Positions 8,328-18,216 of a stretch of 64,000 bases of DNA are shown here, piece by piece (the first letter of the stretch is position 1; each line of letters begins with the position of its first letter). The position numbers were made by a program, and so were the translations under genes. This stretch comes from Cognaticolwellia beringensis (GTDB taxonomy: Bacteria; Pseudomonadota; Gammaproteobacteria; Enterobacterales; Alteromonadaceae): assembly GCF_002076895.1 (NCBI RefSeq), contig NZ_CP020465.1:4154001-4218000 (forward strand), given 5' to 3'. Below the pieces are notes generated by a model. That model was not told where the DNA came from and did no database searches. It worked only from the letters and a program-made list of their open reading frames with translations.

Positions 8328-9569
8328 CTAATCCACTTTTCTTTTTTTACCGCTTTCAGCACGCTTTTTGTTTTCACTTTGCACGTATACGGTGTCTGTT
8401 GTAGCCATACTCGCATGACCAAGATCTTCTGAAATATCTTTGAGAGGGCGTCCACGTTCGATTTCCATGCTTGCCCCTGTATGTCTTAACCAATGTGCCG
8501 TTGCTTCTTTCAACTTTAGTGCTTTATTTGCACCTTCAGATATTCGCATATTTTCATGAGCTTGATCGAAAACATTTTGTACTAACCGGCGTAAATGTCG
8601 TGATGTCATACCGCCTTGGCCACGTACTTTTTCAACCAAAATTGCGTTTTCATTGCTGGATGGTAAGCCTAGTAGTCCACGTGAATTGCGATAGCGCTCT
8701 AAAAAGGGTAAAAAATCTACAGGAACCGTAATATCTCTTAACTTGCGGCTTTTACCAAACACTTTAAGCCACCAGTTTTCATCATCATCTTGCCAAAAAT
8801 GCCCCATAGTTGGCGACCAATTTGGCCGTTCAGATAATTCAGAAATCCTTAAAAAGAGGGTTTTTAAAGAGGCAATCACGAATAAATTTCGTTCAAATAT
8901 AGGGTTTTCATCAGCCATTTCAACAGCGGTATCCAACACGTATTGCCATTGACTAGCCGTTAAACGTTTGATTTCTTTCACTTGTGAGTCAATGATAAAA
9001 TGTCGGCAGTCTTTTTTCGCAATTTGAGCGGGATTACCAATACAAAAATCTTCAGCCATTAAATAGTTATAAAAGACGATGATGGCGGTAAACATTGATG
9101 AAAGCGTTTGTTGTGATGGACGGTATTTTTTCTTATCAACAACATATTGGGATTTTTGACTTTTTGGCGCTTGAATCTTATAGGGAAACCAATGTTCATT
9201 AGCTGATGAATAACCATTAGATAATTTGAAACGTTCTTGATTGGATGTGCCAATCCAAGTAACTGGTGGTTGCCAACAAAAGTCAGCGTATTCAAGTAAA
9301 TCAGATTTACGTAGTTGGTCTATTGGTTTTTGCTTTTCAATAAAGGACCAAAGCAGAAAACGTTCAACGTCATTTCTAAATCTGTCATAAGTATGTGCAG
9401 ATTTGTTTCTACCAATATAAGTAAGAAAAAGCTTTCCCCAGTTAAATTGTTCAAGCCACCAAGTTTCATTTGTAGAGAATATTTTATCTAGCTCTGGATA
9501 ATCTTCTAAATCAAAATCACATAAATCAAGATATGGTGGATATAAAGGTACAGGCTTATTTAACATCAT
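8328..9569 (-). CDS. tyrosine recombinase / phage-type integrase
   Basis: A 413-residue protein with an N-terminal core-binding region (about 40-190) and a C-terminal catalytic domain. Catalytic residues are visible: Arg in LRISELSERPNW, HWLRHTG (the H-x-x-R box), His in LGHASMATTD and the nucleophile in TVYVQSENKK. Two Mets open the frame (9569 and 9566). No other phage genes are adjacent. The gene is flanked by long hairpins (8238-8281, 9623-9660), and a decayed copy of its 3' end lies at 3996-4148, so it probably belongs to a small mobile unit or is a domesticated remnant. Confidence 0.92.
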   Translation of the reverse strand: MMLNKPVPLYPPYLDLCDFDLEDYPELDKIFSTNETWWLEQFNWGKLFLTYIGRNKSAHTYDRFRNDVERFLLWSFIEKQKPIDQLRKSDLLEYADFCWQPPVTWIGTSNQERFKLSNGYSSANEHWFPYKIQAPKSQKSQYVVDKKKYRPSQQTLSSMFTAIIVFYNYLMAEDFCIGNPAQIAKKDCRHFIIDSQVKEIKRLTASQWQYVLDTAVEMADENPIFERNLFVIASLKTLFLRISELSERPNWSPTMGHFWQDDDENWWLKVFGKSRKLRDITVPVDFLPFLERYRNSRGLLGLPSSNENAILVEKVRGQGGMTSRHLRRLVQNVFDQAHENMRISEGANKALKLKEATAHWLRHTGASMEIERGRPLKDISEDLGHASMATTDTVYVQSENKKRAESGKKRKVD

Positions 9570-9622
9570 TTTATTTAAAACCAGGTAAGATAGTCGATTG
9601 AAGTCAGTTTAATGCATCCTAC

Positions 9623-9660
9623 CCACTATGTCCAATACTGAAGAGTATCGGACATAGTGG
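9623..9660. repeat. 17-bp inverted repeat, 4-base loop, upstream of the integrase
   Basis: Arms 9623-9639 and 9644-9660 pair over 17 bases with one mismatch around GAAG. It lies 54-91 bp upstream of the integrase start, a position suited to an operator or a recombinase binding site. Confidence 0.7.
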
Positions 9661-10115
9661 AGTGTGTGAATGCTTTGTCTATCTGTCTTGTGATTACTGC
9701 TAGAATGTAAATTTTAAAATTTGTTTAAAATCATCTTAACTAGGATAAAACCATGATTGCGGATTGTATCTGTAAATTTAATTAATTTTATCAGATGCCC
9801 GATCATCAATTAATGTTACTTTGAAATTTACTATGTTAGCCAAGCTTGTATTCAAACTCAACATTGCTGTTTCGACCTTAACGGGATGACATCATGTTCA
9901 TCCAATATTAAAATTCAGCATCGTTTTCACAAATAATTTAATCACTATCGACATCCATTTTCGTTATTTGACATTGTGGGATGAAAAACTCAGCTTCTGC
10001 ACCAGAAATTATTTGGCTGCAGTGCTGTCTACCATAGCAGGTAAATTGTGTTGGGCTTTTCGATATCTTTTTTTTAGATAATATTGTTTGGCTGTGTTTG
10101 TGTTTGCTGAACAGC

Positions 10116-10156
10116 TTTTACTTATCAACGAAATATTCAACCGTTGATAAGTAAAA
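10116..10156. repeat. 15-bp perfect inverted repeat
   Basis: TTTTACTTATCAACG at 10116-10130 is followed after 11 bases by its exact complement at 10142-10156. It lies downstream of corA on the minus strand and could form an mRNA hairpin. No T-run follows on either strand, so a terminator role is uncertain. Confidence 0.65.
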
Positions 10157-10318
10157 CTAGCAATAACCCGTATGGTAATTACCATAACTATCTTACTTGT
10201 TGCAGATACTACTTACTATACTAAGTTATAATGCAATATATTATTTATTAACAGTGCTTTAGCCTGAATCATTTTAGTTTTTCAATTATACATGAAGCTT
10301 TTATAAAAGAAAAAAAAC

Positions 10319-11386
10319 CTATATCCATTGTCGTTTCTTGAAGAATATCAACATACCGGTAATTGAAATTGCCATCAGTCCTAGTACAGTTATATAGCCA
10401 TATTTCCAGCCTAATTCTGGCATGTTGAATGGACTTATACTGGAGTCAAAGTTCATACCGTAGATACCGACAATAAAAGTTGGTGGTATAAACACGGTGG
10501 TAAATATGGTCAAAAACTTAATAACGTCATTTAACTTTAAACTCACACTTGTTAAATAGAACTCCATGAGTCCTTGAGTCATTTCATGGTAAGACTCAAG
10601 TGTATCTTTAATTGACTCAACATGGTCGTAACAATCCTTCATGTGTAATATTGTGTTCTTAGATATTACTGAATTTTCTTCTTCTCGTAATATATCGGCA
10701 ATGAGATCTCTATGTGGCCATATGCGTCGGCGAACTAAAAGAACTTCTTTTCTTAGCGCATGGATGCGAGTTAAGATCGCCCTGTCCCTTGTATTTAGCA
10801 ACTCATCTTCAATTTCTTGAATGGTTTCAGCATATGCTTCTAACAGAGGAAAACCATAATCTATTGTCGTGTCTATTAGGCTATACATCAGATAGTCTGC
10901 CGGCAATTTTCGGATCTTACCTACATTCGCCATTAATCTCTCTATAACATTTTCAAATGGCATAAACGAACCAGAACAAAATGAGATAAGTGTGTTTTTA
11001 GTGATAAAAAGACTCACTTGCTCTATTTTTGTCACTCCTTCATCACTTAACGGTAAATTTAGGATAAGGAATATCTGATCCTCATTAATCTCAACTTTAG
11101 GCCGTTGACCATTGTTCAGTATGTCCTCAATATGCAACTCATGAATATTGAGCCCTTTGGCCAATGTGATCATAGCTTCTGCAGATGGGTTACCCTGAAC
11201 ATGTATCCAAGTAATGTTAGTATTTTCAATAAAATCACGACAAGTCGCTAGCTCTAAAACCGTATGATCTACGATATTTGTTTTATTATAATCGATTAAG
11301 CTAACTGTATAATTGACTTCATCAGATTGAGAAATTGTTCCGGGCTTAGTTCCAGGTTGGCTATATTGTTTATTAAATAATTTCAT
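10319..11386 (-). CDS. corA: CorA-type magnesium/cobalt channel
   Basis: A 355-residue protein with a long soluble N-terminal domain and two C-terminal helices. The signature GMN occurs in IVGIYGMNFD at about residue 318, followed by NMPELGWKYGY, the expected loop before helix 2 (LMAISITGMLIFF). The start at ATG 11386 gives a usual length. It stands alone between two AT-rich gaps. The family role is passive influx of Mg2+ or related divalent ions across the inner membrane as a pentamer. Confidence 0.93.
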   Translation of the reverse strand: MKLFNKQYSQPGTKPGTISQSDEVNYTVSLIDYNKTNIVDHTVLELATCRDFIENTNITWIHVQGNPSAEAMITLAKGLNIHELHIEDILNNGQRPKVEINEDQIFLILNLPLSDEGVTKIEQVSLFITKNTLISFCSGSFMPFENVIERLMANVGKIRKLPADYLMYSLIDTTIDYGFPLLEAYAETIQEIEDELLNTRDRAILTRIHALRKEVLLVRRRIWPHRDLIADILREEENSVISKNTILHMKDCYDHVESIKDTLESYHEMTQGLMEFYLTSVSLKLNDVIKFLTIFTTVFIPPTFIVGIYGMNFDSSISPFNMPELGWKYGYITVLGLMAISITGMLIFFKKRQWI

Positions 11387-11761
11387 TTATTTAGTCCCTC
11401 AGAACTTGATTCAGCTAGACCTTAGCACTTTATAACTTGTTGTCAAAGGCCAAACAATGATGCGTTCATTTATTATAATTTGAGCTTTAATATGAAATAA
11501 ATGACAGTTTTTGACTGTTATCATTATTGTTAACAGTTGATTCCAATAATGGTTAAAGCTGCACAAACAACTATTTGTTTATCAGATTGAGTAAATTGAT
11601 AATTAAATTACAAGCGCCCTTTCACTATATGACTAAAGCTTAGCGTAATAAACTTTTTAAGACCTAAAAGTCACCTAAAATAACAGTGATATTAATAAGT
11701 TAGCAACAAATAACCAGATAATATCGGTTCAAGTATACTCTATACCTAAGGAATAAAGGTA
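11387..11761. other. 375-bp intergenic region, nothing recognised
   Basis: An AT-rich spacer between corA and the transporter pair that carries the promoter side of corA. No gene or clear site was recognised. Confidence 0.4.
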
Positions 11762-12208
11762 TTAGAAAAACCTGATAAGTAGGATCCCAGAAGCTAACAT
11801 AACAACACCAAGTATTTTACGAGCATTAATAGGTTTTTTCTCAAAACCTATTAATCCAAAATGGTCTAAAGTCATTGCCATAGTAAGCTGCCCCATAAGT
11901 ATTAAACCAACTAACATTCCTGCGCCTACTACGGGCGCTAGAGAGGTTGTAGCAAAAACTAAATATGCACCTAAAATACCTCCCGTCCAGTGCCACCATT
12001 TTGAATCAGTGCCTTTTATTTTTCTCGGAATAGTAATTTTAAGTAACACAATGACAAAGAAAAGAGCAACAGCACCAATGGTAAAAGATATTGCAGCAGA
12101 TAGCATAGGGCTTTGAGTCCATGTAGCCGTAAGCTGAGAGTTCACACCGCCTTGAATCGCAAGACACATACCTCCAGCAACACCCATCAATATATAAAAA
12201 ATATTCAT
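11762..12208 (-). CDS. DMT-superfamily YdcZ/DUF606 membrane protein (second of a pair)
   Basis: A 148-residue protein with five membrane helices, starting MNIFYILMGVAGG and containing the family features IQGGVNSQL and WWHWTGGILGAY. It is a tandem paralogue of the gene 15 bp upstream, as is usual for DUF606 proteins, which are half-size drug/metabolite transporters likely to pair as a heterodimer. The substrate is unknown. Confidence 0.88.
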   Translation of the reverse strand: MNIFYILMGVAGGMCLAIQGGVNSQLTATWTQSPMLSAAISFTIGAVALFFVIVLLKITIPRKIKGTDSKWWHWTGGILGAYLVFATTSLAPVVGAGMLVGLILMGQLTMAMTLDHFGLIGFEKKPINARKILGVVMLASGILLIRFF

Positions 12209-12223
12209 ATTTATTTCCTACCG

Positions 12224-12664
12224 TTATGATTTACGAATAATAAGTACACCAACACCTAGTAAGGCAATACCAATCAGACGTACCTCGGTAATTGAACGAA
12301 CTGGATAACCCGCAAGACCAAAGTGATCTAAAACTACGGCTGCTAATATTTGCCCCGATAAAATTAATGCTACCACCATACTCGCGCCTAAAATCGGTGA
12401 GAGATAAACTAGTGAGTAAACAAAATATGCCCCCAATATTCCGCCTGTCCAGTGCCACCAGGCTAATTTATCGCTAAGTTCAGGTATTGAAACTTGCAGT
12501 ATAAAGCTCAAAGCCCATAGTATTAATGCCCCAACAAGAAATGAAATAGCTGATGCTAACACCGAATTTTTTGCCCAATGCTTGGTCAGTTGCGAATTTA
12601 TGCCCCCCTGAATTCCGATGCATGCACCCGCAAGTACACCCATTAATATAGCTATCATATTCAT
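12224..12664 (-). CDS. DMT-superfamily YdcZ/DUF606 membrane protein (first of a pair)
   Basis: ATG 12664 is chosen because an AGGAA site lies eight bases upstream and the protein then begins MNMIAILMGVLAG, aligned with its paralogue. An in-frame ATG at 12691 would add nine residues. The 146-residue product has five helices with IQGGINSQL and WWHWTGGILGAYFVYS. It forms an operon with the next gene, 15 bp away. Probably half of a heterodimeric small-molecule exporter; substrate not predictable. Confidence 0.87.
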   Translation of the reverse strand: MNMIAILMGVLAGACIGIQGGINSQLTKHWAKNSVLASAISFLVGALILWALSFILQVSIPELSDKLAWWHWTGGILGAYFVYSLVYLSPILGASMVVALILSGQILAAVVLDHFGLAGYPVRSITEVRLIGIALLGVGVLIIRKS

Positions 12665-12928
12665 TAAATCGTTTCCTAAATTGAGTGACATTATTCTTAA
12701 ACTATTATGTGAGTCACTTTACTGATATTACTTGTGAGTAATTATTTGTAGATAGCAGCTAGTCAATCATTGATCTCGCTATTATACGGTGCAATTTTCG
12801 GTTGTTCTAGACGTTAACTTACTCAAACTTAACTTTATCAACTGAATAACAGCGCAGAAGTAAATATACATCCAAATCAATGATTAAATTAGAATAAATA
12901 TGTACAACATAAGGTATTTATTTCAGGT

Positions 12929-13417
12929 TCAATCAAAAATAAAGGGCTCTTTTTTGGCTTTAATTCTGATCCAATTAAGTGAAGACCTAACTGATTTACG
13001 GGCAAGAAGATTATTTTCAAGCTTGTGCTTTCCTGGAAACGGGATCAAACTTAAACCAATTAATATGGTGATTAAGCCTTGCCCAGGTAAAACCAGCATA
13101 GCAAGCCCACAAATAAGCAAAAATAAACCAAGAACAATTTTTGCTATGTGAGCAACAATGTTTAAGCCACTTTTTATGAGGGTTAATCTAGAGGTTTCAT
13201 TTATGTTAGCTTCAGCACTTTTGTTTAGGCTAATACTTTTAACTACCTTGTTTTTACGTATAAAATATCGGGTATCCAATTGTGTGATAATGTAACTTAT
13301 CACTATAAAATATACGACTGAAGCGATTGTAGTTATCAAAATAGTTAAGAATATAAAATTAGCACCAAAACTTTGGGTTAGGTATGTGACAATGTTGTTG
13401 TAATATTCTTTAAGCAC
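12929..13417 (-). CDS. PGPGW-like two/three-helix membrane protein
   Basis: A 162-residue protein with an N-terminal membrane helix (about 18-42) and a C-terminal hydrophobic block containing LVLPGQGLITILIGLSLIPFPGK, here with PGQG in place of PGPG. The tail is basic (RIKAKKEP). The start is GTG 13417 behind GGAAAAAGA. It is divergent from the cardiolipin synthase gene, sharing a 57-bp promoter region. Function unknown; an inner-membrane location is clear. Confidence 0.7.
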   Translation of the reverse strand: MLKEYYNNIVTYLTQSFGANFIFLTILITTIASVVYFIVISYIITQLDTRYFIRKNKVVKSISLNKSAEANINETSRLTLIKSGLNIVAHIAKIVLGLFLLICGLAMLVLPGQGLITILIGLSLIPFPGKHKLENNLLARKSVRSSLNWIRIKAKKEPFIFD

Positions 13418-13474
13418 TCTTTTTCCATAATTGATTTAACCGCTGACTTACAGCGCATTATTTAAGTTGGGTTT

Positions 13475-14953
13475 ATGCAAATATTTGAAGCATTACTTGA
13501 ATGGATCACCATTCATTGGGTAACCATCATCGTTGTTTTCCATATTAGCCTATCTCTAATGACATCGGTACATGTACTTCTCTTCAAAGAAAATGAACGC
13601 ACGTCTTTAGCCTGGATTGGCCTTGTGGTGTTATCTCCTGTTATCGGCAGTATGTTCTATTGGCTGTTTGGTATAAATCGTATTAAACGTTCAGCACAAA
13701 AAAAACACCCACAAACACTCAAGCAAAAGCTGAAGGAAGATTTACGGTATCAAGTAAGGCCTATTGAGTTTCATTGGCTACCAAGAAATTGGCACTCAGC
13801 AATTATCGCTGGACATAATATTCATCCCGTTAATTATCTTACAGACAACAATATTGAACCGCTAATTAATGGTGATATGGCTTACCCAGCCATGATCCAA
13901 TCAATTAATAGTGCCAAGCATTATATTGTTTTATCGAGTTATATATTTGATTACGATTCAATTGGTCACCAATTTGTTGAAGCTTTAGCCCAAGCTCATC
14001 AACGTGGTGTTATTGTTAACGTGTTACTAGACGGTATTGGCGTGGGTTATAGTTGGCACAAATCAGACCGTGCATTAAAGAAACTAGGTGTAAAAACGGC
14101 CCGTTTTTTACCTGCAATTTCGCTCACTAGCATTCGATTTATTAATCTTCGAAATCACAGGAAAATACTCTGTGTAGATGGAAAAATGGCTTATATAGGT
14201 GGTATGAACGTAAGCCAAAATAATGTCATTAAATCGTCAAAGCACCCTATTGATGATGTTCACTTTAAAGTTACTGGCCCCGTAATTGATCAAATCAGCC
14301 AAGTATTTATAGAAGATTGGTTTTTTGCTACCCGTGAGTTAATTAAGTTTCCAAAATATAAGGTAAATAAATATCAAGATAAAGCAAAGAAAACTTGCGA
14401 TAAGTCAATTGTTGCTCGCGTTATCCAAGACGGTCCAGACGAACATCATAATAGAATAAGATGGACATTAATTAATGCCTTAGTGAGCGCAAAAAACAAC
14501 GTAAAAATCATGACACCTTACTTTATTCCGGATCAAACATTAATAACCTCGCTGCATGCGGCAGCATTGCGTGGTGTGTCAGTCGAAATTATTGTGCCTA
14601 AATACAGCAATATTCTTTTTGTCGATTGGGTGATGGCGGCAAATTTCTCTAGAATTATAGAGCACGGTATAAAGATATATAAAAATAATAGACCTTTTGA
14701 CCACAGCAAAATTATGCTGATCGACGACATCTGGTCATTTATAGGCTCTTCCAATTGGGATGCCCGAAGTTTGGAATTTAATTTCGAAATTAATATGGAA
14801 TGTTTTGATACCGAACTAAATACTAAACTAACAGCGTTATTTGACTCAAAGAAACAGAATGCTACACCTGTTCTTGCATCTGATCTTAAGGGGCTAGCAA
14901 CTTACAAAAAAATTCGAAATAACTTTTTTCGATTATTTTCGCCCTATCTGTAA
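13475..14953 (+). CDS. cls: cardiolipin synthase, PLD superfamily
   Basis: A 492-residue protein of normal ClsA length: two N-terminal helices (about 14-36 and 45-65) and two PLD domains. HKD motif 1 is H228-R-K230 with D235, followed by GGMNVS. HKD motif 2 is H410-S-K412 with D417, followed by GSSNWD. It condenses two phosphatidylglycerols into cardiolipin at the inner membrane. A phosphodiesterase-like EEP gene follows 53 bp downstream on the same strand. Confidence 0.93.
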   Translation: MQIFEALLEWITIHWVTIIVVFHISLSLMTSVHVLLFKENERTSLAWIGLVVLSPVIGSMFYWLFGINRIKRSAQKKHPQTLKQKLKEDLRYQVRPIEFHWLPRNWHSAIIAGHNIHPVNYLTDNNIEPLINGDMAYPAMIQSINSAKHYIVLSSYIFDYDSIGHQFVEALAQAHQRGVIVNVLLDGIGVGYSWHKSDRALKKLGVKTARFLPAISLTSIRFINLRNHRKILCVDGKMAYIGGMNVSQNNVIKSSKHPIDDVHFKVTGPVIDQISQVFIEDWFFATRELIKFPKYKVNKYQDKAKKTCDKSIVARVIQDGPDEHHNRIRWTLINALVSAKNNVKIMTPYFIPDQTLITSLHAAALRGVSVEIIVPKYSNILFVDWVMAANFSRIIEHGIKIYKNNRPFDHSKIMLIDDIWSFIGSSNWDARSLEFNFEINMECFDTELNTKLTALFDSKKQNATPVLASDLKGLATYKKIRNNFFRLFSPYL

Positions 14954-15006
14954 TGTTATTATTAGTTTAATTTAGCTATCATCCATTTTCAAAGGCCAAC
15001 ACTTTC

Positions 15007-15765
15007 ATGATTAAAAACCGATATAGCGCCGTTGAATCACTTAAAATCATGGGTAGCGCCTCGAAAGAGCAACTAGGCCCAAACATAGATCTATTATTGT
15101 GGAATGTTTACAAATGTAAGAAAAAGGGATGGCACGAAGATTTTGTAACACTGATGGCTGACAAAGATTTAGTACTTCTACAAGAAGCTATTGTCAACTC
15201 CCCATTCGATAGCCATTTCAAAAAATCGATAAAGCATCAATGGATAATGGCGCGCAGCTTTAAAAGTACCAAAACCAACATAATTACCGGCGTTAAAACT
15301 GGCTGCACTGTTGCCGCCAATAAATATTATTATTCAGCGTCTAAACACAGCGAACCGCTTTCAAAGACAAAAAAAATGTTGCTGGCAACCTTTTACCCTT
15401 TAAATACACAAGCACAGTCATTGCTAGTTGTTAACTCCCATCTTATCAATTTTGTAGCATTCGAAAAATTCAAAGTGCACTTAGACCAAGTATTTCGAAC
15501 GCTGAAAAATCATGATGGGCCAATAATATTGGCCGGTGATTTTAATACTTGGAATAAAAAAAGATTAAAATACTTTAATAGCCTAGCTATGTTGTTTTCG
15601 TTGGAAGAAGTAAAAATGACACGTCAGCCAAGGTTAAAGCATTTATTTAAACATCTTGACCATATTTATTGCCGCGGGTTAAGCGTTGTCAATGCGCATG
15701 TGCATACAGACATTCACTCTTCTGATCACTTCCCCATTAGCTTATCGTTGCGTATTATTGATTAA
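15007..15765 (+). CDS. endonuclease/exonuclease/phosphatase (EEP) family protein
   Basis: A 252-residue protein without signal peptide. EEP landmarks are present: LLLWNVYKC (Asn), DLVLLQEA (catalytic Glu), VVNSHLINF, AGDFNTWN (Asp/Asn), LDHIYCRG and SDHFPISL (catalytic His). Relatives cleave phosphodiesters or phosphomonoesters of nucleic acids, lipids or inositols; the substrate is not readable. It follows cls closely and may act on a phospholipid-derived substrate, but that is context inference only. Confidence 0.85.
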   Translation: MIKNRYSAVESLKIMGSASKEQLGPNIDLLLWNVYKCKKKGWHEDFVTLMADKDLVLLQEAIVNSPFDSHFKKSIKHQWIMARSFKSTKTNIITGVKTGCTVAANKYYYSASKHSEPLSKTKKMLLATFYPLNTQAQSLLVVNSHLINFVAFEKFKVHLDQVFRTLKNHDGPIILAGDFNTWNKKRLKYFNSLAMLFSLEEVKMTRQPRLKHLFKHLDHIYCRGLSVVNAHVHTDIHSSDHFPISLSLRIID

Positions 15766-16123
15766 GTCATTAAAAATATTTATTAAACAATATGCAGACA
15801 AGCATAAAGGGTTACAAGTTTTGTAGCTTAACCGTATGTAGCTTTAATAAAGACGAAATATATAGCGTTTGTACAGAATAATTAAATATATAAATCTGAA
15901 TAATATTGATGTTTGCGATGTAATTATTATGAATTTTAGTATGTAGTGAAACACTTTTTATCAGAAATAATGGCTTAAAGTGCAACCCGTAAAAACTGAC
16001 ATAATATTGGGTGCAAAGTAAAAGTGTTTTGTAGGTCAGCATTTATGCCGTCAGAATCATCAGACAGCACAAACATAAAAACACTGAAATTTACATCTCA
16101 GGCTAAACCAGAAATACCAACTA
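15766..16123. other. 358-bp intergenic region, nothing recognised
   Basis: A convergent gap between two EEP-family genes, very AT-rich. A 76-codon minus-strand frame is low-complexity and has no ribosome site, so it is not called. Confidence 0.4.
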
Positions 16124-17266
16124 TTATGACCTTAAAGTTAACGTCACTAACACAATACCATGGTCTGTACTTTCACCATCACGCTCAAAAATAGGGTTAA
16201 TTAAGTGCCTATCATAAGTTTCATAGCCGCTAACTTGAAATAAGCTGTCATGATAGCTGGCATCAAATTCACACGATAATAATATGTAATCGAGTACCGA
16301 ACTACCCGCTCCAAAGTAATGTGTAGGGTTACGCGTTACCTTTTCGTTAGGTATAAAGCCTTTATTCTCAGTTGCTTGCGAAGTTTCATTGATTAAAGCG
16401 ATTTGATACAAATCCCAAGCGTCATTTAAGCAATATTGTTCAAGATAGGCATCACGATCTATAGCTGAAACAAAACGTAAGGTATTTGTGAGTAAATGAC
16501 TTAAAATACCATCGCTAAGCGTATTATTAAAATCCCCCATTAATACCATAGGGTTATTAGTTGCTTCACGCCGCTCGATCATATCTACCATGAGTAAGGT
16601 TGCTTCACTACCACGTTGGATAGTTGAGCCCCAACTACCAGCCACTTGTGCTTTTAGGCTATCAATAATCGTTTTTTCTGCCGAGCGTTTTATATTTTTT
16701 TCATCAAGTTCAATCATCGAACGTTTAGATTTAAAATGCACAACATAACAGTCACAGTTGCCTATATGGGGCACTTCAATCGTAGCTCTAACGACCTTTC
16801 TACTAAAAGAAAAATCATCTGCTAAACCTAAGGCTTTTGCAAGTTCTGTGTTTGGTTGAACAGCAACGTTATCAACTATGGGAAAACGTGATGCAATGGC
16901 AACAACCGGGCTTTTATAGATAAAATCATCAATAATATGGGGTTGGTCAACTACTGCAAAGTATTCATATCCCTGGGTTAGAACTAAAGCTTTTAATGAC
17001 TCTGTACTAAATACCTCCTGAAAACCAATAATATCAGGCTGATGCTCACGTAGGTATTCAGTAATCCAAGTTTGTTTTTTGTGCCATTGCTCGGCACTAT
17101 AAATTCGCTCGAAGTCGTAGTATGCATTAGGCGGTGCAAGGTAATTAAATAAATTGAAAGTAGCAATTTTAAGTTGTGAATCGGCTACTGGGCTTATAAC
17201 AACCTTAGGAGATAGTGTTTGAATGGTTTCTTTTTTGTCTTGCTGGTCGATGATATTAACTCTAAT
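16124..17266 (-). CDS. EEP-family phosphohydrolase with no standard start codon
   Basis: The coding frame is open from 16124 up to a stop at 17297-17299. Its translation covers a complete EEP domain: LKIATFNLFNYL, DIIGFQEVFS (catalytic Glu), MGDFNNTL, DYILLS and STDHGIV (catalytic His). Between 17296 and GTG 16774 the frame contains no ATG, GTG or TTG, and starting at 16774 would remove the first catalytic motifs. A perfect TATAAT lies at 17282-17287 (minus strand), so the mRNA would begin just before an ATT at 17266, suggesting a near-leaderless non-canonical start, or loss of the start by mutation. The coordinate of the start is a best guess. Confidence 0.65.
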   Translation of the reverse strand: MRVNIIDQQDKKETIQTLSPKVVISPVADSQLKIATFNLFNYLAPPNAYYDFERIYSAEQWHKKQTWITEYLREHQPDIIGFQEVFSTESLKALVLTQGYEYFAVVDQPHIIDDFIYKSPVVAIASRFPIVDNVAVQPNTELAKALGLADDFSFSRKVVRATIEVPHIGNCDCYVVHFKSKRSMIELDEKNIKRSAEKTIIDSLKAQVAGSWGSTIQRGSEATLLMVDMIERREATNNPMVLMGDFNNTLSDGILSHLLTNTLRFVSAIDRDAYLEQYCLNDAWDLYQIALINETSQATENKGFIPNEKVTRNPTHYFGAGSSVLDYILLSCEFDASYHDSLFQVSGYETYDRHLINPIFERDGESTDHGIVLVTLTLRS

Positions 17267-17281
17267 AAACGTTGAATAATA

Positions 17282-17287
17282 ATTATA
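17282..17287 (-). promoter_or_regulatory. TATAAT -10 element before the EEP gene
   Basis: A perfect TATAAT on the minus strand preceded by TTCAGG. Transcription would begin about 17275, less than ten bases from the presumed start at 17266. No good -35 is evident. Confidence 0.4.
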
Positions 17288-17346
17288 CCTGAACGATCAC
17301 CAAAATTAATCAATTTAAACCAGCTTAATGGCTAATACATTTATCG

Positions 17347-18216
17347 CTATTTAAATGCATCGATAGGTAAAGTTAAATAATGTAGGCCATTATCCGCGGC
17401 TTGTGGAAAATGACCAGCGCTAATATTGACTTGAACAGATGGTAATATTAGTTTTGGCATAGCTAAACCCTGGTCTCTTTTATTTCTAAATGCGACATAT
17501 TCTTCAACAGAAACTTCGCTATTAATATGAATGTTTTGGGATTTTTGCTCAGCGACACTACTTTGCCAAACATAATCATCCCTTCCTTCTGCTTTATAAT
17601 CATGCCCCATATAAATACAGGTGTTTTCAGGTAGCGCAAATATTTTGTGTATTGAATGATATAAAGTTTCAGCGTCACCACCGGGGAAGTCACATCGTGC
17701 CGTACCATAATCAGGCATAAACAAAGTGTCGCCAACAAAAGCATTACTATCAATTATATAAGTCAAACATGCAGGTGTATGTCCGGGTGTATGTAACACC
17801 TCAATAGTAAAACTGCCTAATTTCAGCGAATCACCTTCTATTAATAATTGGTCAAACTGCCGACCATCTGTAGCGAATTCAGCTGAAAAATTAAATATAG
17901 GCTTGAATATTTTTTGCACATCAACAATGTGTTTTCCAATCGCTATTTTACCGCCTAATGCTTTTTGTAAATAAGGCGAAGCGGTTAAATGATCCGCATG
18001 TGCATGAGTTTCTAATATCCAAAGACACTGCCATTGCTTAGTGTTGATATATTCGATTATGTCATCGGCTAACGCTGTTGATGTTTCACCTGATGACATA
18101 TTAAAACCTAATACAGAATCAATAATGACACATTCATTTTCGTAGCTATCAGCCACTACATAAGTTGCTGTATTCGTTACTTCATCAAAAAAACTCTTTA
18201 TTTTTAAATTAGTCAC
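17347..18216 (-). CDS. MBL-fold hydrolase, persulfide dioxygenase-like (glyoxalase II superfamily)
   Basis: A 289-residue protein with the metal-binding motif THAHADHLTA at about residues 80-89, HTPGHTPAC, GDTLFMPDYGTARCDFPGG and YMGHDYK. The stretch GTARCDFPGGDAE is characteristic of persulfide dioxygenase-type (ETHE1/Blh/CstB) proteins rather than true glyoxalase II. It would oxidise glutathione persulfide to sulfite in the cytoplasm. No rhodanese or repressor gene is adjacent, so a sulfide-detoxification role is a family inference. Confidence 0.82.
   Translation of the reverse strand: MTNLKIKSFFDEVTNTATYVVADSYENECVIIDSVLGFNMSSGETSTALADDIIEYINTKQWQCLWILETHAHADHLTASPYLQKALGGKIAIGKHIVDVQKIFKPIFNFSAEFATDGRQFDQLLIEGDSLKLGSFTIEVLHTPGHTPACLTYIIDSNAFVGDTLFMPDYGTARCDFPGGDAETLYHSIHKIFALPENTCIYMGHDYKAEGRDDYVWQSSVAEQKSQNIHINSEVSVEEYVAFRNKRDQGLAMPKLILPSVQVNISAGHFPQAADNGLHYLTLPIDAFK

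Larger units (their letters stand above)
9570..10318. other. 749-bp intergenic region with two long hairpins
   Basis: No convincing coding frame was found on either strand. The stretch is AT-rich and holds the hairpins at 9623-9660 and 10116-10156. It separates the integrase (start 9569) from the corA stop at 10319. Confidence 0.6.

Noticed and set aside
15812..16042. A 76-codon minus-strand frame between the two EEP genes
   Set aside because: AT-rich, low-complexity and without support.
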